Of a DNA stretch of 64,000 bases, positions 15,801 through 25,390 are shown in pieces; within the stretch, counting starts at the first letter, position 1; every line of letters begins with the position of its first letter. A model generated the notes under the pieces. The model was not told the origin of the DNA, did no database searches, and saw only the letters and a program-made list of their open reading frames with translations. The position numbers were made by a program, and so were the translations under genes. This DNA is from Picochlorum sp. 'celeri' (taxonomy: Eukaryota > Chlorophyta > Trebouxiophyceae): positions 103,653 to 167,652 of the forward strand of contig JAACMV010000001.1 in NCBI GenBank assembly GCA_010909725.1, read 5' to 3'.

Positions 15801-18800
15801 GATGCCCACAGAGAGCGTTTGCGAGCCTTGACACCGTTGGATAATCGAATAGGATGGTGGGTGGTAAATCTTTCTGTAGCTTCTTATTCAATCTTCTATG
15901 AATTTCTATCGATGATATTGAATCAATACCAATCTGCAGGACAAGGTGCATGTCTCCTCATATCATTTGTCTGGTGAAATACAAGCAAGTTACGTACCTC
16001 AAAGAAAGGATCATCATCAGTGGAGGGTACCTCGTCCAGGACATCCGCGAGAATGTCAACAATGATTGATCGAACATGATCGTACGAATCCCGAGTATCT
16101 GACAACTGATCGATGGTTTCAGAATGCTGGCAGCCCTCAGAATCCAAGTTGCACCTTTCATTGTCGAATGGATCACCACGATTGTTTGTTAATATGAGCT
16201 CCCAGTTAATATGAGCTAGTGTAGAAAATAAATGCGAAGATCGGATAAATGTCTCTGTCGCAGCCAAACCTTGCGAAGGAGAGAGAGGTAGTAATCCAAG
16301 TTTGCTCAAGCTCTTTAGGATACTCTCCTTTTTTGCAAGCATGCCTACACTTTTCCACGGGCCATATCGAATGATTCGAGAATCTATGCCTGTGTATGCA
16401 ATATCCTGTGAAACAGTTTCCATTGCTGAATTTGCAGCAATGTAATTAGTCTGTCCTGGATTTCCTATCGTGATTGACATGGAAGACAAAGAGACGATGC
16501 TTCCTACAGCCAAACAGGACACTGCGCGTGCTGCTGTCCGTTTGATGCCCCAATATTTTGGTGCAAAGACTTTTAATGAAGATCCAAAAGTCGTGGAAGT
16601 AATTGTTTGATCCAGGATAACGCCAGCTCCATGAAAGATGTTTGCACGAAAGCCAACAGTGCAAGCCCTGCACAGTTTTTCCATGCCAAGGGTCCCCGTC
16701 TCAGTTGCGCAGTCGTGCTGCGTTATCGTCACCGGAATGTTGCGCGAAAAGGATTTAGGAAACGAGGTGGGGAGAAACGGGGTTCGTCCAACTAGTGCGA
16801 TGGATGATTGCGTTTCGACCTCGCCTGATGCGAGCCACTGTCCCAGGAGGAGGCCTATGCCGTCAGTTCCCCCTGAAACCGCAGCCATACCCGCTGCCAG
16901 GCTCCTGTAGTTTTTCGATGGCCCGAACGTATTTTCATTCGGACTATAGGGAATCGGTACCTCTTTCCAGGAGTCGACAGTGTGCAGTCTACAGGCGCTG
17001 GTATCGAGCTCTATGATGTCTGCTTTACAACCTATTTCTGTGTTCGCCGCTTGAAGCTGTCCGCTATTTCTTGAGCTCGAATTCACGCCCAACAGTTTGG
17101 GCGCCAGATAACTGAATGATCTCCCATTCTGGGTACGTACAAATTCTATTAGCGTCGAGTACTCCAAAAGAGGATTTTTATGGCTCCTAGCAGAGGAAAA
17201 AGTGATGCTCCCCTGCAATGTTAGCAACTTGTGTACTGCTCGTTGGCGGTGCCTGATATCAGACAGTTCACGAGCTTTTCTAGTATTATTGATATGATCT
17301 ACATTTAAAAAATAAAAGTTAGCCTCCAAAGATCTCTCTCGTTTGATCGATGCCGAGTACAACGACTTGATATACGTATATTTTGTCCCTGGCAGATGGA
17401 CAAAGTAGTCTCTCAGCCTCTCATTTGCACGTGCATCATCGCAAACTGCAAAGCCCTGAAATCGGACTATTTTAGAAGTATGGAGGCTAGTAAATGCGAT
17501 GCTCAAGCATTCAGACGAGACGGGTACAGAGACAGCCCTCCCTTTCAGAGTTTCAGAGAAGGCGGCAAGATGAGTTGAGCCATCAAGCAATTCAGGAGAA
17601 GGCACATTTGCCATCTCGACCTTTTGATCGACAGCATGCGCAAGAAAGCCAATCGAAGGCGCACTGGTATGTGGTTTCGCATGAGTGTTCAGCACCAGTG
17701 GGCGTGGGTCCTTGCTGACGGGCCCTTGCCCCTGGCTAGAAAGACACCATATCCCACACATTGCGTTGGGCCTGCTGCAGTTTCCGTTATCCACAGATAA
17801 CGTGGCCTTGCCTGTAGAAAGCGACACTTTTGCCACAAGGCTATGTGCGTCGTCAAGATGCACAGGCGTCCCAATATTTGCACTCCTGAGAAGGTGTTGG
17901 TAATCAGCCCTTCCAGCAAGGCACAACTGTGCCGCATCAGACATGATTGCGAAAACGCACATTCCTGGTAATAGGCTCGCTGAAAATACTTTATGATCTT
18001 TCATCCGAGCAATAAAGTTCTGCTTGTACCCAACGCTCCAAGAGATGTCTTGGTCTGGGAAGGTAGGGCTGATTGGGTGCATCAGAGCATGTACGGTTGA
18101 ACAGTACCAAGAGACATGTCCGTGATACGCTGCCATACATCTCAATGCATCTACCCGAAACTGGGTATCGCTCGAGGTATCGTACTGTAAGATTGCGTGT
18201 GCATTTGTCCCTTGAAATGCGAACGAGCTCAAAGAAGCGAAGGCTCTTTGTTCATGTAATCCGATAGGGCGGCATTCCCTCGCAGGATACATGGGCCTCT
18301 TACTTGCAAGGAGCGCAGATGCTATATGCTTACTAACCTCTATTAAATGGATGTTTGGGGCCATAATCTTCTTTTCAAGCTGCCTCAGAATCCAATGAAT
18401 CCCTATGCACCCTGCTGCTGGTTCCGAGTGTCCATGGGCTGTCTTGGAAGTAGAGATGGACAACAACGATGCCATACCATTTGATGCTTCTTCCTGAGCT
18501 TTAGAAACACCGAGAAGCTCTATAGGATCCCCTAACGGGGTGCCTGTGCCGTGGAGTTCATGCACCTCCACATCTACCGGGGAAATTTCAGCATTTGCAC
18601 ACGCTTGCCGAATGACTTGAATTTGGGAAGGCCCATGGGGCGCAGTCAGCGAAGCAGAGTGCCCATCCTGATTTACAGTCACTGCACAAATGGCAGTTGG
18701 ACCATCTGGAGAGCGCGTAATGAGCATGCACACGCTGGCTTCTCCTCTGCCGTATCCAGCAGCTCCCTCATCAAGGGTTCGGCATCTCCCGTCAGCAGAA

Positions 18801-21800
18801 ATCATGGACGCCGAAGCGAGAAATCTCATAACGTCAATAGAAAGTGAAATAAGAGCCGAACCAACGATCACGGACCGTAATGGCTCCCTCGTTAACAGGT
18901 GTGAGGCAATGCTGACTGCTACAATGCTCGATGAGCAAGCTGTATCAACTGCCATGGAAGGACCGGAGTAACCGTGAACGAAACTTATCCTGCCTGAGGA
19001 TACGCTGAAATTTCTTCCTGTCAGTTTCAGAGCATCTCCAAGAGACTGAGTATGCCTTTCAGACAGATTTGAGTAGTCCCAGAACGACAGACCGACGACA
19101 ACTCCAACGGCCTGATCTTGTGCCTCGGTACAACTACAGCGCAGCGCTAAGGAATCCTGGAGGCGTGTGTGTATAGTTTAGTTTAACAAAATATATGTAC
19201 ATTGCTGGATACTATGATCAACGCACCTCGAGAAGAATTCTCTGCTGTGGGTCCATAAGGTTTGCTTCCAAAGTCGATATTCCAAAAACCCCCGAATCAA
19301 ATATGTCAATATGTGACAGGAATTTTCCAAACCTCGCTTCTGGAACATTGTCTGCAAGTTCATCTACATCCCATCGAAAGAAGTTTGCACTTTTTGTGCA
19401 TTCAACATCAAAGCGGGCTCCCGAAAGTCCATCAGGCTCACGAGAGGCAAGTTCTTTGATGCCAAGAGGACCTTGATGTTTCTGCCCGTCTAAGTCACTT
19501 TTCAACTCTGCTGTCAAGCAATAAGCTTCTTTGTCTGATAACATTGCCTGGATTGCCGTACTCATAGAGTGAACTGTGGGAAAGTCGTATAGAAATGAGG
19601 GGGGCAGGTCTATGCGGAATTCGTCAGACAGCTGTTGCTGAATCTCGATGGCACAGAGAGAATCTGCGCCGTACTTAATGAGAGATTCCATTTGGCTGTC
19701 TATTCTGTTACCAATTATTGCGGACAATAGCGATTGGACTCTGGGCGCAAGGGAGTTGGCATCAGCATTGCTGATCTGGGGTCCACTCATCTGATGGTGC
19801 CTCCTGGAGGAGGCTCTGCTGAGAATCACCTCTTGCAGCGTAGCACCACAACTTGACTGCCTTTCATCGAAGGGCACGACTGCGATCAGTGAAGGACTCG
19901 ACTTCATTGACAGTAAAGTAGAAAATGCCCATAGCCCTTGTTCTGTCGACAACATTGAAATTCCGAATGCTTTCATTGCGCTGCTGACTTTGGACGATTT
20001 TGCAACCATGCCTACCGAGCTCCAGGGACCCCACTGGATAGAAACAGCGGGCATACCTGTCGCAGGCAACCGCGATGTTAGGGTATCCATTATTGTATTG
20101 ATACCTCCATATATTGAACTGCCAGAAGGGTGTAGCAATGCAGCGATAGAGCTGAAGGCTATCAGATTTTGGAGATTGGAATGTATCAACGAGCTCTTTG
20201 TTATGCAATGGATCCCGGACACCTTTGGGGCAAACATTTTCCGAAATGTTTCGAGGGACACATTTCTATGGCTCGAGTCATGCAAGATTCCTCCTGCATG
20301 AACGAAGCGACAAGTTCTCATCTTATAGGTGGCATCGTTGACAATTTGACCAATGTCCTCGTGGGAACTCACTTCCCCCCTGCATTCACAGCACGATGCA
20401 TCTTCAGGAAACGACAGCAAAAAATCGATTTCACTCAGCTCTTCACATGCACGAACCTCTCGATGGAAATTGCCGAATCACTTTTGATCGAATCAATATC
20501 CGATATTCTTGCTTGTTTTAGAACACCACTTTTACTCATGCAGACGACATGGGAGTGGTCCACAGCACATAATGTTGCTAGAAGCCAGCCCAACCCACCG
20601 GTGCCGCCAGAAAGCATCCAAGGAGAGGGCATCGTCTTTCTTTGATGCATCAAATATCCATAATGATGATCCATCTGTGAGATGCAATGAACTAGTTTTC
20701 TGTTAGAGCGTGAATGCCTAGCATTATTGTCCTCTTCAGGCTGAGTGCTCCTGAGAGAGATTGCATTATCAACACCTCTTGTCCTCCCCTTGCTCCCCGC
20801 AAAAGCAAACTTTCCATTGAAAGTCTCTCTTTCAAAAGAACGACTGACAGCATAGCAGAATTTGGCAAGTGTAGTATCTTGCCGTGTCCAAACCAGTGGG
20901 AAGTCATTCGCGCATATCAGTGGATTTCCTATTCTCCCAGTGGACTTTTCATAGGACATGGACTGCTGCAGAAAGCCAAGACTGACCAAGAAACTGTCCC
21001 GGCACTCATAAATAGACAGCGGCACGAAATAATTCGCATTATGGAGGCTTAGAGGGTAGTATTTCTCGGGAACTGTCTCGTGTCTCCCGCCTTCACATTC
21101 ATCCACAAGGACATTGCTGGTATAATAAATTTCAGCATTGGTGGGCACAGCTCTTTTGAAACCCATACAATATCCATTTAATAATCTTTTTGCAGACAAA
21201 CAAATCTCTTCATTTATGATTTGATAAGCATCCCTGCCAGAACTCTCGCAAGAGGTGCAAAGTGCAAGTGATTGTAGCCTCGGAGGGCTTCGACCAAATG
21301 TGCCATCATCAGCAAGCTGGATCCAATTTAGTAGTGCCAACGCGTGGGTGTGACAAAAATCAGTTGGCGGCTTTTTGTTGGCAAAGATGGGAGGAGATGC
21401 AACCGGCTTCACAGCATCAGTGGGCATCAGTGGGCATATGGTGCAAGGTGTACATTGCGAAAGATCAAGTAGAGAGCAGGCATGAGCCTCTGCAAAGAAA
21501 CATCGTAGGCCGTCCACAGACGCCGCCACTACGTCAACTTCTACTTGGACCTTCATAATATAAAAGCTCAATTTCTCTTTGACGAATTTCCTGTAAACTA
21601 TGCCCTGAAGTCCATGGCCGCCTTCCTTTAGTTGCTTGTCACTTCGGAGGACTGACACGGCGTCCAAAGCCACCTGAACAACACACATGCATCGACTATA
21701 CATTTAATTTTTTTCTTCAGAATCTCTGGAAAGCGAGAGACAGCACATCACATACCTCTAAGAAGCACTCTTGCAAGCTGTCAGGCGAGGGAAAATGAAC

Positions 21801-24125
21801 AGGCAGTTCAAACAAAATGCAGGTGTCCCTGGAACAAACGAGTTTTATTCGAGTCTCTGGCAGAGCAAAAATCCACATACATTTCTTCCTCCACAAGTCT
21901 CTCGTTACTGATTCCGACTGTGTTTGCACCGATTGGTGATGGCAGAGGGACAAAATAGCATGGCAGTTTGTACCTTGGGAAGCAAAACTCGAGACTCCAA
22001 TGAAATCTCTGTCAGTCCTGTCTCCATTGCTGGGTGCAGAACATCTCTTAATGCCCAGACAGGACCCTTTGTCTCTACAGGATTCCACGAGCCGCTCCAA
22101 ATGCTCATTCAAATGACGCAAGTGAAGAACAGGAACAATTTGCATTGACTTCATGGCAATGGCCCCAGACAAGGAAACGATGCCAGCTGCTGCTTCACTG
22201 TGCCCAACCGATGTTTTGACGGCGCACAAATTCCGTTGGCTGTCACATGTATCCTGGTTTGAGCTCTGATATGATTTAAGTAAAGCTCCAAGCTCTATAG
22301 GATCTCCTAATGGGGTACCTGTCCCATGCAGCATGAGCTTGGCCACATCAGAGGGCTCGCAGGCGGAACGCCTCAATGTCTCTGTTATGAGCGCTGTCTG
22401 TGCAGGCCCATTCGGCGCTGTCAAACGACTACTCTTTCCATCCTGGTTCACATATATACTTTGCAGGACGCATAAAACATCACGACTGTCTTCAGAAATT
22501 TCATCCAACCGCAGAGCCACGATGGCTTCCCCTCGCGCAAAACCGTCAGCAGAGGCATCAAGGGCCTTGCTCCTACCATCTTTTGCCAACATGTTTGCCG
22601 ACTCAAACGCTTGAAATTGCCCCTGATCAATCAGAAGGCTAGATCCGCATGAGAAAGAAGACTTAATGACCTCTTGCTGGGTCATTTGGTGAGCAATACT
22701 CAGTGAAACCAAGCTGGAACTGCATGCAGTGTCTGTGGCAATAGCAGGTCCTTGCATGCCCAAATGGAACGCTATCCTGCCAGGGATGACCCCTAGCCCC
22801 GTAGCAGTCACACAAAAAGAAGTAGTTGTCTTATATGCTTCAATCCGCTTCGAGATTAGGGATTGATAATCGCAGGTCGAAGCTCCCACGAAAATACCAC
22901 ACTTGACCACAGCCGCTCCCAGAGCGAATGTCAATCCTGAGACTGCTTCAAGCAAAAGGCGCTGTTGTGGGTCCATATATTCACACTCAATGACAGGAAT
23001 ATCCCATATGGTAGGATCAAAGTATTCTATATTCTCCAAAAAGGCTCCAAAGCGAACTGTCAAAACCTGTGCATTCGCAGTGGGGCTTTCAGTATAGCCA
23101 TGACGGTCCATATCCCATCTCTTCATGGGAATTTGAGTGATACCATCCTCGGAAAAGCGGCTTGTGTGTCCTTCACAACGCGTCGGGAGGTTTGAATTGA
23201 TGCCTGTGACCCCAAGGACAACATGACTGGGAATGTGAGGAAGCAGTGATCCTGCAAAGCATGTATACATATAAATTGGATGAATCGGACCAAATGCGAT
23301 CAGGTATAACACATACTTTCACGAGTAGCATTGGAGGCATCAGGGTCACAAAGATTGTTGATATATGTGCACAATGCGTCAACTGTAGGGTAATCTATCA
23401 GAGCTGTGAGCTCCATCTCCACCTTGATCCTTTCTGAGATCCTTTCTGCGAGCATCATTAGATCAAGACTGTCTAGGCCAATTTTAAAAAAGCTGATATC
23501 TCTCATTTTGTGTTGAGGTAATTGATACCCATTCTCTACCAAATATTCTCGAGTACTTCCAACAACAATATCTTCAATTTCAGAATTGGTCATGCTACAA
23601 TACCCACTTCCCTGGACAATGCTTGGGTCGAATTCACAAGTACATGCCTGCGTATGCGAGTTTGAGTGAATAGTATAGAAATATCAATCGCAGTGATCAG
23701 GGAACCCTTCAGTTGTACCCGTACCTGGTCATCAACCATCAAGGGCTTTGTATCCAACAGGTCTTTGAGGATCCTCCCTCCCCCTCTTTCTTCATCACGA
23801 AGAGCAATCATGAGGTCTTCTACGCCATGAGAATCAATCAATATTCCAGAGACTTTAGTCTCCTTCAAAACGCCCCTGAGCATGTCGATCAGTAAAAGCA
23901 TCTGGCTCTCACTGTGATGCAAAACGACAAGCTCCTCCGTCATGGCCCTGCGCATTGTGCTTTGAAGTATTCCATATCCATATTTTTGGCAACATATACC
24001 ATGAAAAATCATGGAACGTACCTGGACTGTACCGTTTTCACTAGTAGATCGACCTCCTCTTGCAATGGCTTGGAACACACACGACACAGGAAAGTCCTAC
24101 TCATGCTACCTTCTGAGGTTTCCAT
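1..24125 (-). CDS. giant AT-less modular type I polyketide synthase (3' end beyond window)
   Basis: Builds a polyketide from malonyl-type units; the visible 15 exons encode about 7,690 residues and stay open to the window edge. Order: unknown N-terminus and ACP, then six modules. All six KS domains show TACSSS, HGTGT and GH(S/T/C/A)E motifs; KRs show a GGxGGxG-like loop and YxxxN; ACPs show a DSL/DSI-type serine site (SSL in ACP6). No GHSxG acyltransferase is seen, so an acyltransferase must act in trans (inference). Introns chosen by frame: 857-940, 2708-2797, 5649-5727, 7592-7675, 8085-8154, 10905-10981, 14216-14303, 15934-15997, 19157-19226, 20380-20456, 21674-21755, 23252-23316, 23595-23647 (GC-AG), 23960-24021. 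Each join restores a conserved motif or an open phase. The start is the first in-frame ATG after a TGA; further upstream exons are not excluded. The product is unknown. Confidence 0.9.
3840..7469 (-). other. PKS module 5: KS - DH - KR - ACP
   Basis: KS5 (about 7410-6160) has DPQQR, TACSSS, HGTGTPLGDP and GHAETASG. DH5 carries the cleanest first motif of the gene, HVVNGRSTLPA. Its second motif DSNWH lies after intron 5649-5727, whose phase-2 join reads LTK then RSVLRG. KR5 (about 4840-4190) has GGAGGIG, GVLHD and GQTSYILAN. ACP6 reads DHGLSSL near 3990, with Ser before the attachment Ser in place of the usual Asp. Predicted outcome is an alkene. Confidence 0.8.
7470..12189 (-). other. PKS module 4: KS - DH - ER - KR - ACP (fully reducing)
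   Basis: KS4 (about 12130-10860) has a divergent DPNIR motif but intact TACSSS, HGTGTSLGDP and GHTEGSAG; intron 10905-10981 rejoins PAYSG to SNSFGMTG. DH4 has HWVNKQQLLPG (Lys replaces Gly) and DAMLH. This is the only visible module with an enoyl reductase: the ER (about 9500-8780) has GLNFRDLL and the NADPH loop SAAGGFGIA. KR4 has GGLGALG, GILQD and GQANYCSAN. ACP5 is split at GLDSL by intron 7592-7675. The chain segment made here should be saturated (inference). Confidence 0.82.
12190..15789 (-). other. PKS module 3: KS - DH - KR - ACP
   Basis: KS3 (about 15750-14490) has DPQLR in place of DPQQR, then TACSSS, HGTGTLLGDP and GHCEGAAG. DH3 becomes visible only after removing intron 14216-14303, which joins NHQITG to RSIIPAS and so rebuilds HxxxGxxxxP; DASFH supplies the second motif. 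KR3 (about 13200-12560) has a slightly altered loop (SSLGGIG), GCLRD, and GQAAYAAAN. ACP4 has GFDSVSS near 12310. The rebuilt DH motif is strong support for the splice model. Predicted outcome is an alkene. Confidence 0.8.
15790..19519 (-). other. PKS module 2: KS - DH - KR - ACP
   Basis: KS2 (about 19400-18190) is split by the 19157-19226 intron. It has DPQQR, TACSSS, HGTGTPLGDP and GHSEPAAG, but its N-terminal entry lacks the usual hydrophobic IVG strand. DH2 has HKVFSASLLPG, with Ser where Gly is normal, and the second-half DxxxH motif (DGSTH). KR2 (about 16880-16250) has GGTDGIG, GVILD and GQTNYIAAN. ACP3 is interrupted just before its serine by intron 15934-15997; the join reads DPFFE then IGIDSISS. 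Predicted outcome is a double bond if DH2 tolerates the Gly-to-Ser change (inference). Confidence 0.78.
19520..23251 (-). other. PKS module 1: KS - degenerate DH - KR - ACP
   Basis: KS1 (about 23230-21940) has DPQQR, TACSSS, HGTGTPLGDP and GHSEAAAG, so the condensing site is complete. The DH position (about 21900-21000) lacks a readable HxxxGxxxxP motif: the best counterpart reads LPVHFPSPDS, so dehydration may fail. KR1 (about 20630-19930) has GGTGGLG, a GGILHD loop whose Asp fits a B-type reductase, and YxxxN. ACP2 has GADSL near 19660. If DH is dead, this module would leave a beta-hydroxyl (inference). Introns at 21674-21755 and 20380-20456 lie in the DH and KR; the next, at 19157-19226, lies in KS2. 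Confidence 0.75.
23340..24125 (-). other. PKS N-terminal region and loading-type ACP
   Basis: Exons 1-3 of the PKS. The first ~155 residues match no PKS domain I recognise. They begin METSEGSMSR, contain a CRVC pair near the start, and are rich in short hydrophobic strands. An ACP follows (about 23570-23340) with GLDSLDLM at its phosphopantetheine serine, near 23469. An ACP ahead of the first KS is the usual layout of a loading module, so the unknown region may choose or load the starter unit (inference). The exon 2/3 join uses a GC donor (AG|GCATGT), the only non-GT donor found in this gene. Confidence 0.65.
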
Positions 24126-24528
24126 GACGCAATGCGATTCTCAAACCAAACCAAATATGTATAATACCTTTCTCATATATATCTATCCGCACATATGTTG
24201 AGGGATACCCTTTCCGTGAAAGGGCCCTTCAATGGTCAACTGTACAGGCAAAGGACCTGGAGACGTCCCACCTATTCACACACTCCCTCTCTCTATATCT
24301 TCAACTCTTTCTACAATATTCAAGTGTATCATGATATAGATGTCTCGATAATCCCGATGATCGGGCGATGATGACCATCCCTGAGAAAAAGTCAACCCTT
24401 ACAAGGGGTTGACCTGTCATGGAAATGGCGCAGTACATGCCCAGAGGTGTGGCCCACACTGTCCGATAAGCGTTTCGTCATCCGTTACTACCATTGCAGT
24501 CTGAATGGATTATATTTCGGGTTGAGGA
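24126..24528. promoter_or_regulatory. divergent intergenic region between PKS and lumenal FKBP
   Basis: About 400 bp with no convincing exon, separating the outward-pointing PKS and FKBP starts. It must hold both core promoters unless longer 5' exons exist. I see AT-rich stretches but no element I can name. Confidence 0.35.
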
Positions 24529-25215
24529 ATGAAAGGCTGCTTTTCTAGGGGGCAACAGCCCCGTAAAGTTTCCGAACGCTGCGCCACGAGACGGTCTGTG
24601 CACAGATGTGCTCAAGTGCGACCGGGAGTGGGCGATGCTACGATTGATAGGAATTTATGTATTAAAAGGAGGGATTTAATGTGTATGACTCTGATTTCCG
24701 GCTCTCTGCTTGGCTGTGGAGAGGCTTTGGGAGCCAGGGATTCAGGCGACTGGTCGAGTCCTGGACTATCCGCCCCAATCGATCCTTCGGCTCCAAAATT
24801 CCGCAAGACAGCATCTGGAGCATTGGTACAAGATCTAATTGATGGTCCAGCCAATTACGCGGAAGCCCGCAATGGGGACGACGTCCTGGTCGACTATGTT
24901 TTAAGGCGAGCTAATGGGTACTTTATTTACTCCACTGTGGAAGGTGTCAGCTTTCAGCCTCGAGACATTCCGACTGGTCCGGTCCGATGGAAACTAAACA
25001 GTGGCAGTTTGCTGCCAGGGCTCGTGGAAGGCCTCTCAGGGATGAGGCCAGGCGGCAAACGTAGAATTCTTGTTCCACCCAGCGCTGGCTACTTGTCAGG
25101 GCAGGCAAGCGATGTGGAGCCACAGATGCCAACTTTTGGAACCAAAAGGCAGCTCGAGAATCATAAGAGCGAGCCACTAATATTTGAAGTAGTATTGATT
25201 CGAATCATTACCTAG
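24529..25215 (+). CDS. FKBP-type peptidyl-prolyl isomerase, predicted thylakoid lumen
   Basis: 228 residues. The C-terminal ~140 residues form an FKBP fold: DDVLVDYVLR, WKLNSGSLLPGLVEGLSGM and GGKRRILVPPSAGY are typical strands, ending in FEVVLIRI. Residues 1-45 are basic and Ser/Arg-containing, like a chloroplast transit peptide. Then KRRDLMCMTLISGSLLG followed by EALGA gives a twin-arginine, hydrophobic core and A-x-A cleavage arrangement, the mark of Tat import into the lumen, as for plant FKBP16-type proteins. Several active-site aromatics of FKBP12 are not obvious, so activity may be weak. No secretory signal precedes the transit region, which argues for a primary plastid. It points away from the PKS gene. 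Confidence 0.85.
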   Translation: MKGCFSRGQQPRKVSERCATRRSVHRCAQVRPGVGDATIDRNLCIKRRDLMCMTLISGSLLGCGEALGARDSGDWSSPGLSAPIDPSAPKFRKTASGALVQDLIDGPANYAEARNGDDVLVDYVLRRANGYFIYSTVEGVSFQPRDIPTGPVRWKLNSGSLLPGLVEGLSGMRPGGKRRILVPPSAGYLSGQASDVEPQMPTFGTKRQLENHKSEPLIFEVVLIRIIT

Positions 25216-25390
25216 AAATTCAAGGTCTTATTATTATTTTTCATGAAAATTTTGGCATTCGGCTACATCATTCAACCTTCAGTGGACAAAAATGTTGACC
25301 ACATGACATACAACAAGAAATGTAACGCAAAAGAAAACACGCAATTGCTTTGGGTAAAATATCAACAACACGATCTGCAACAACAAATCA

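Noticed and set aside
21717..21755. Continuation of KS1 exon to the stop at 21717
   Set aside because: Residues after LEVCD are intron; splicing to 21673 continues the PKS frame.
22170..22210. Possible acyltransferase GHSxG motif
   Set aside because: The GHSEAAAG string is the KS histidine motif; it follows HGTGT at normal KS spacing.
1..24125. Seven or more separate PKS genes with stop codons between them
   Set aside because: Each break coincides with a short GT-AG (once GC-AG) intron, and removing it restores KS, DH, KR or ACP motifs in frame.
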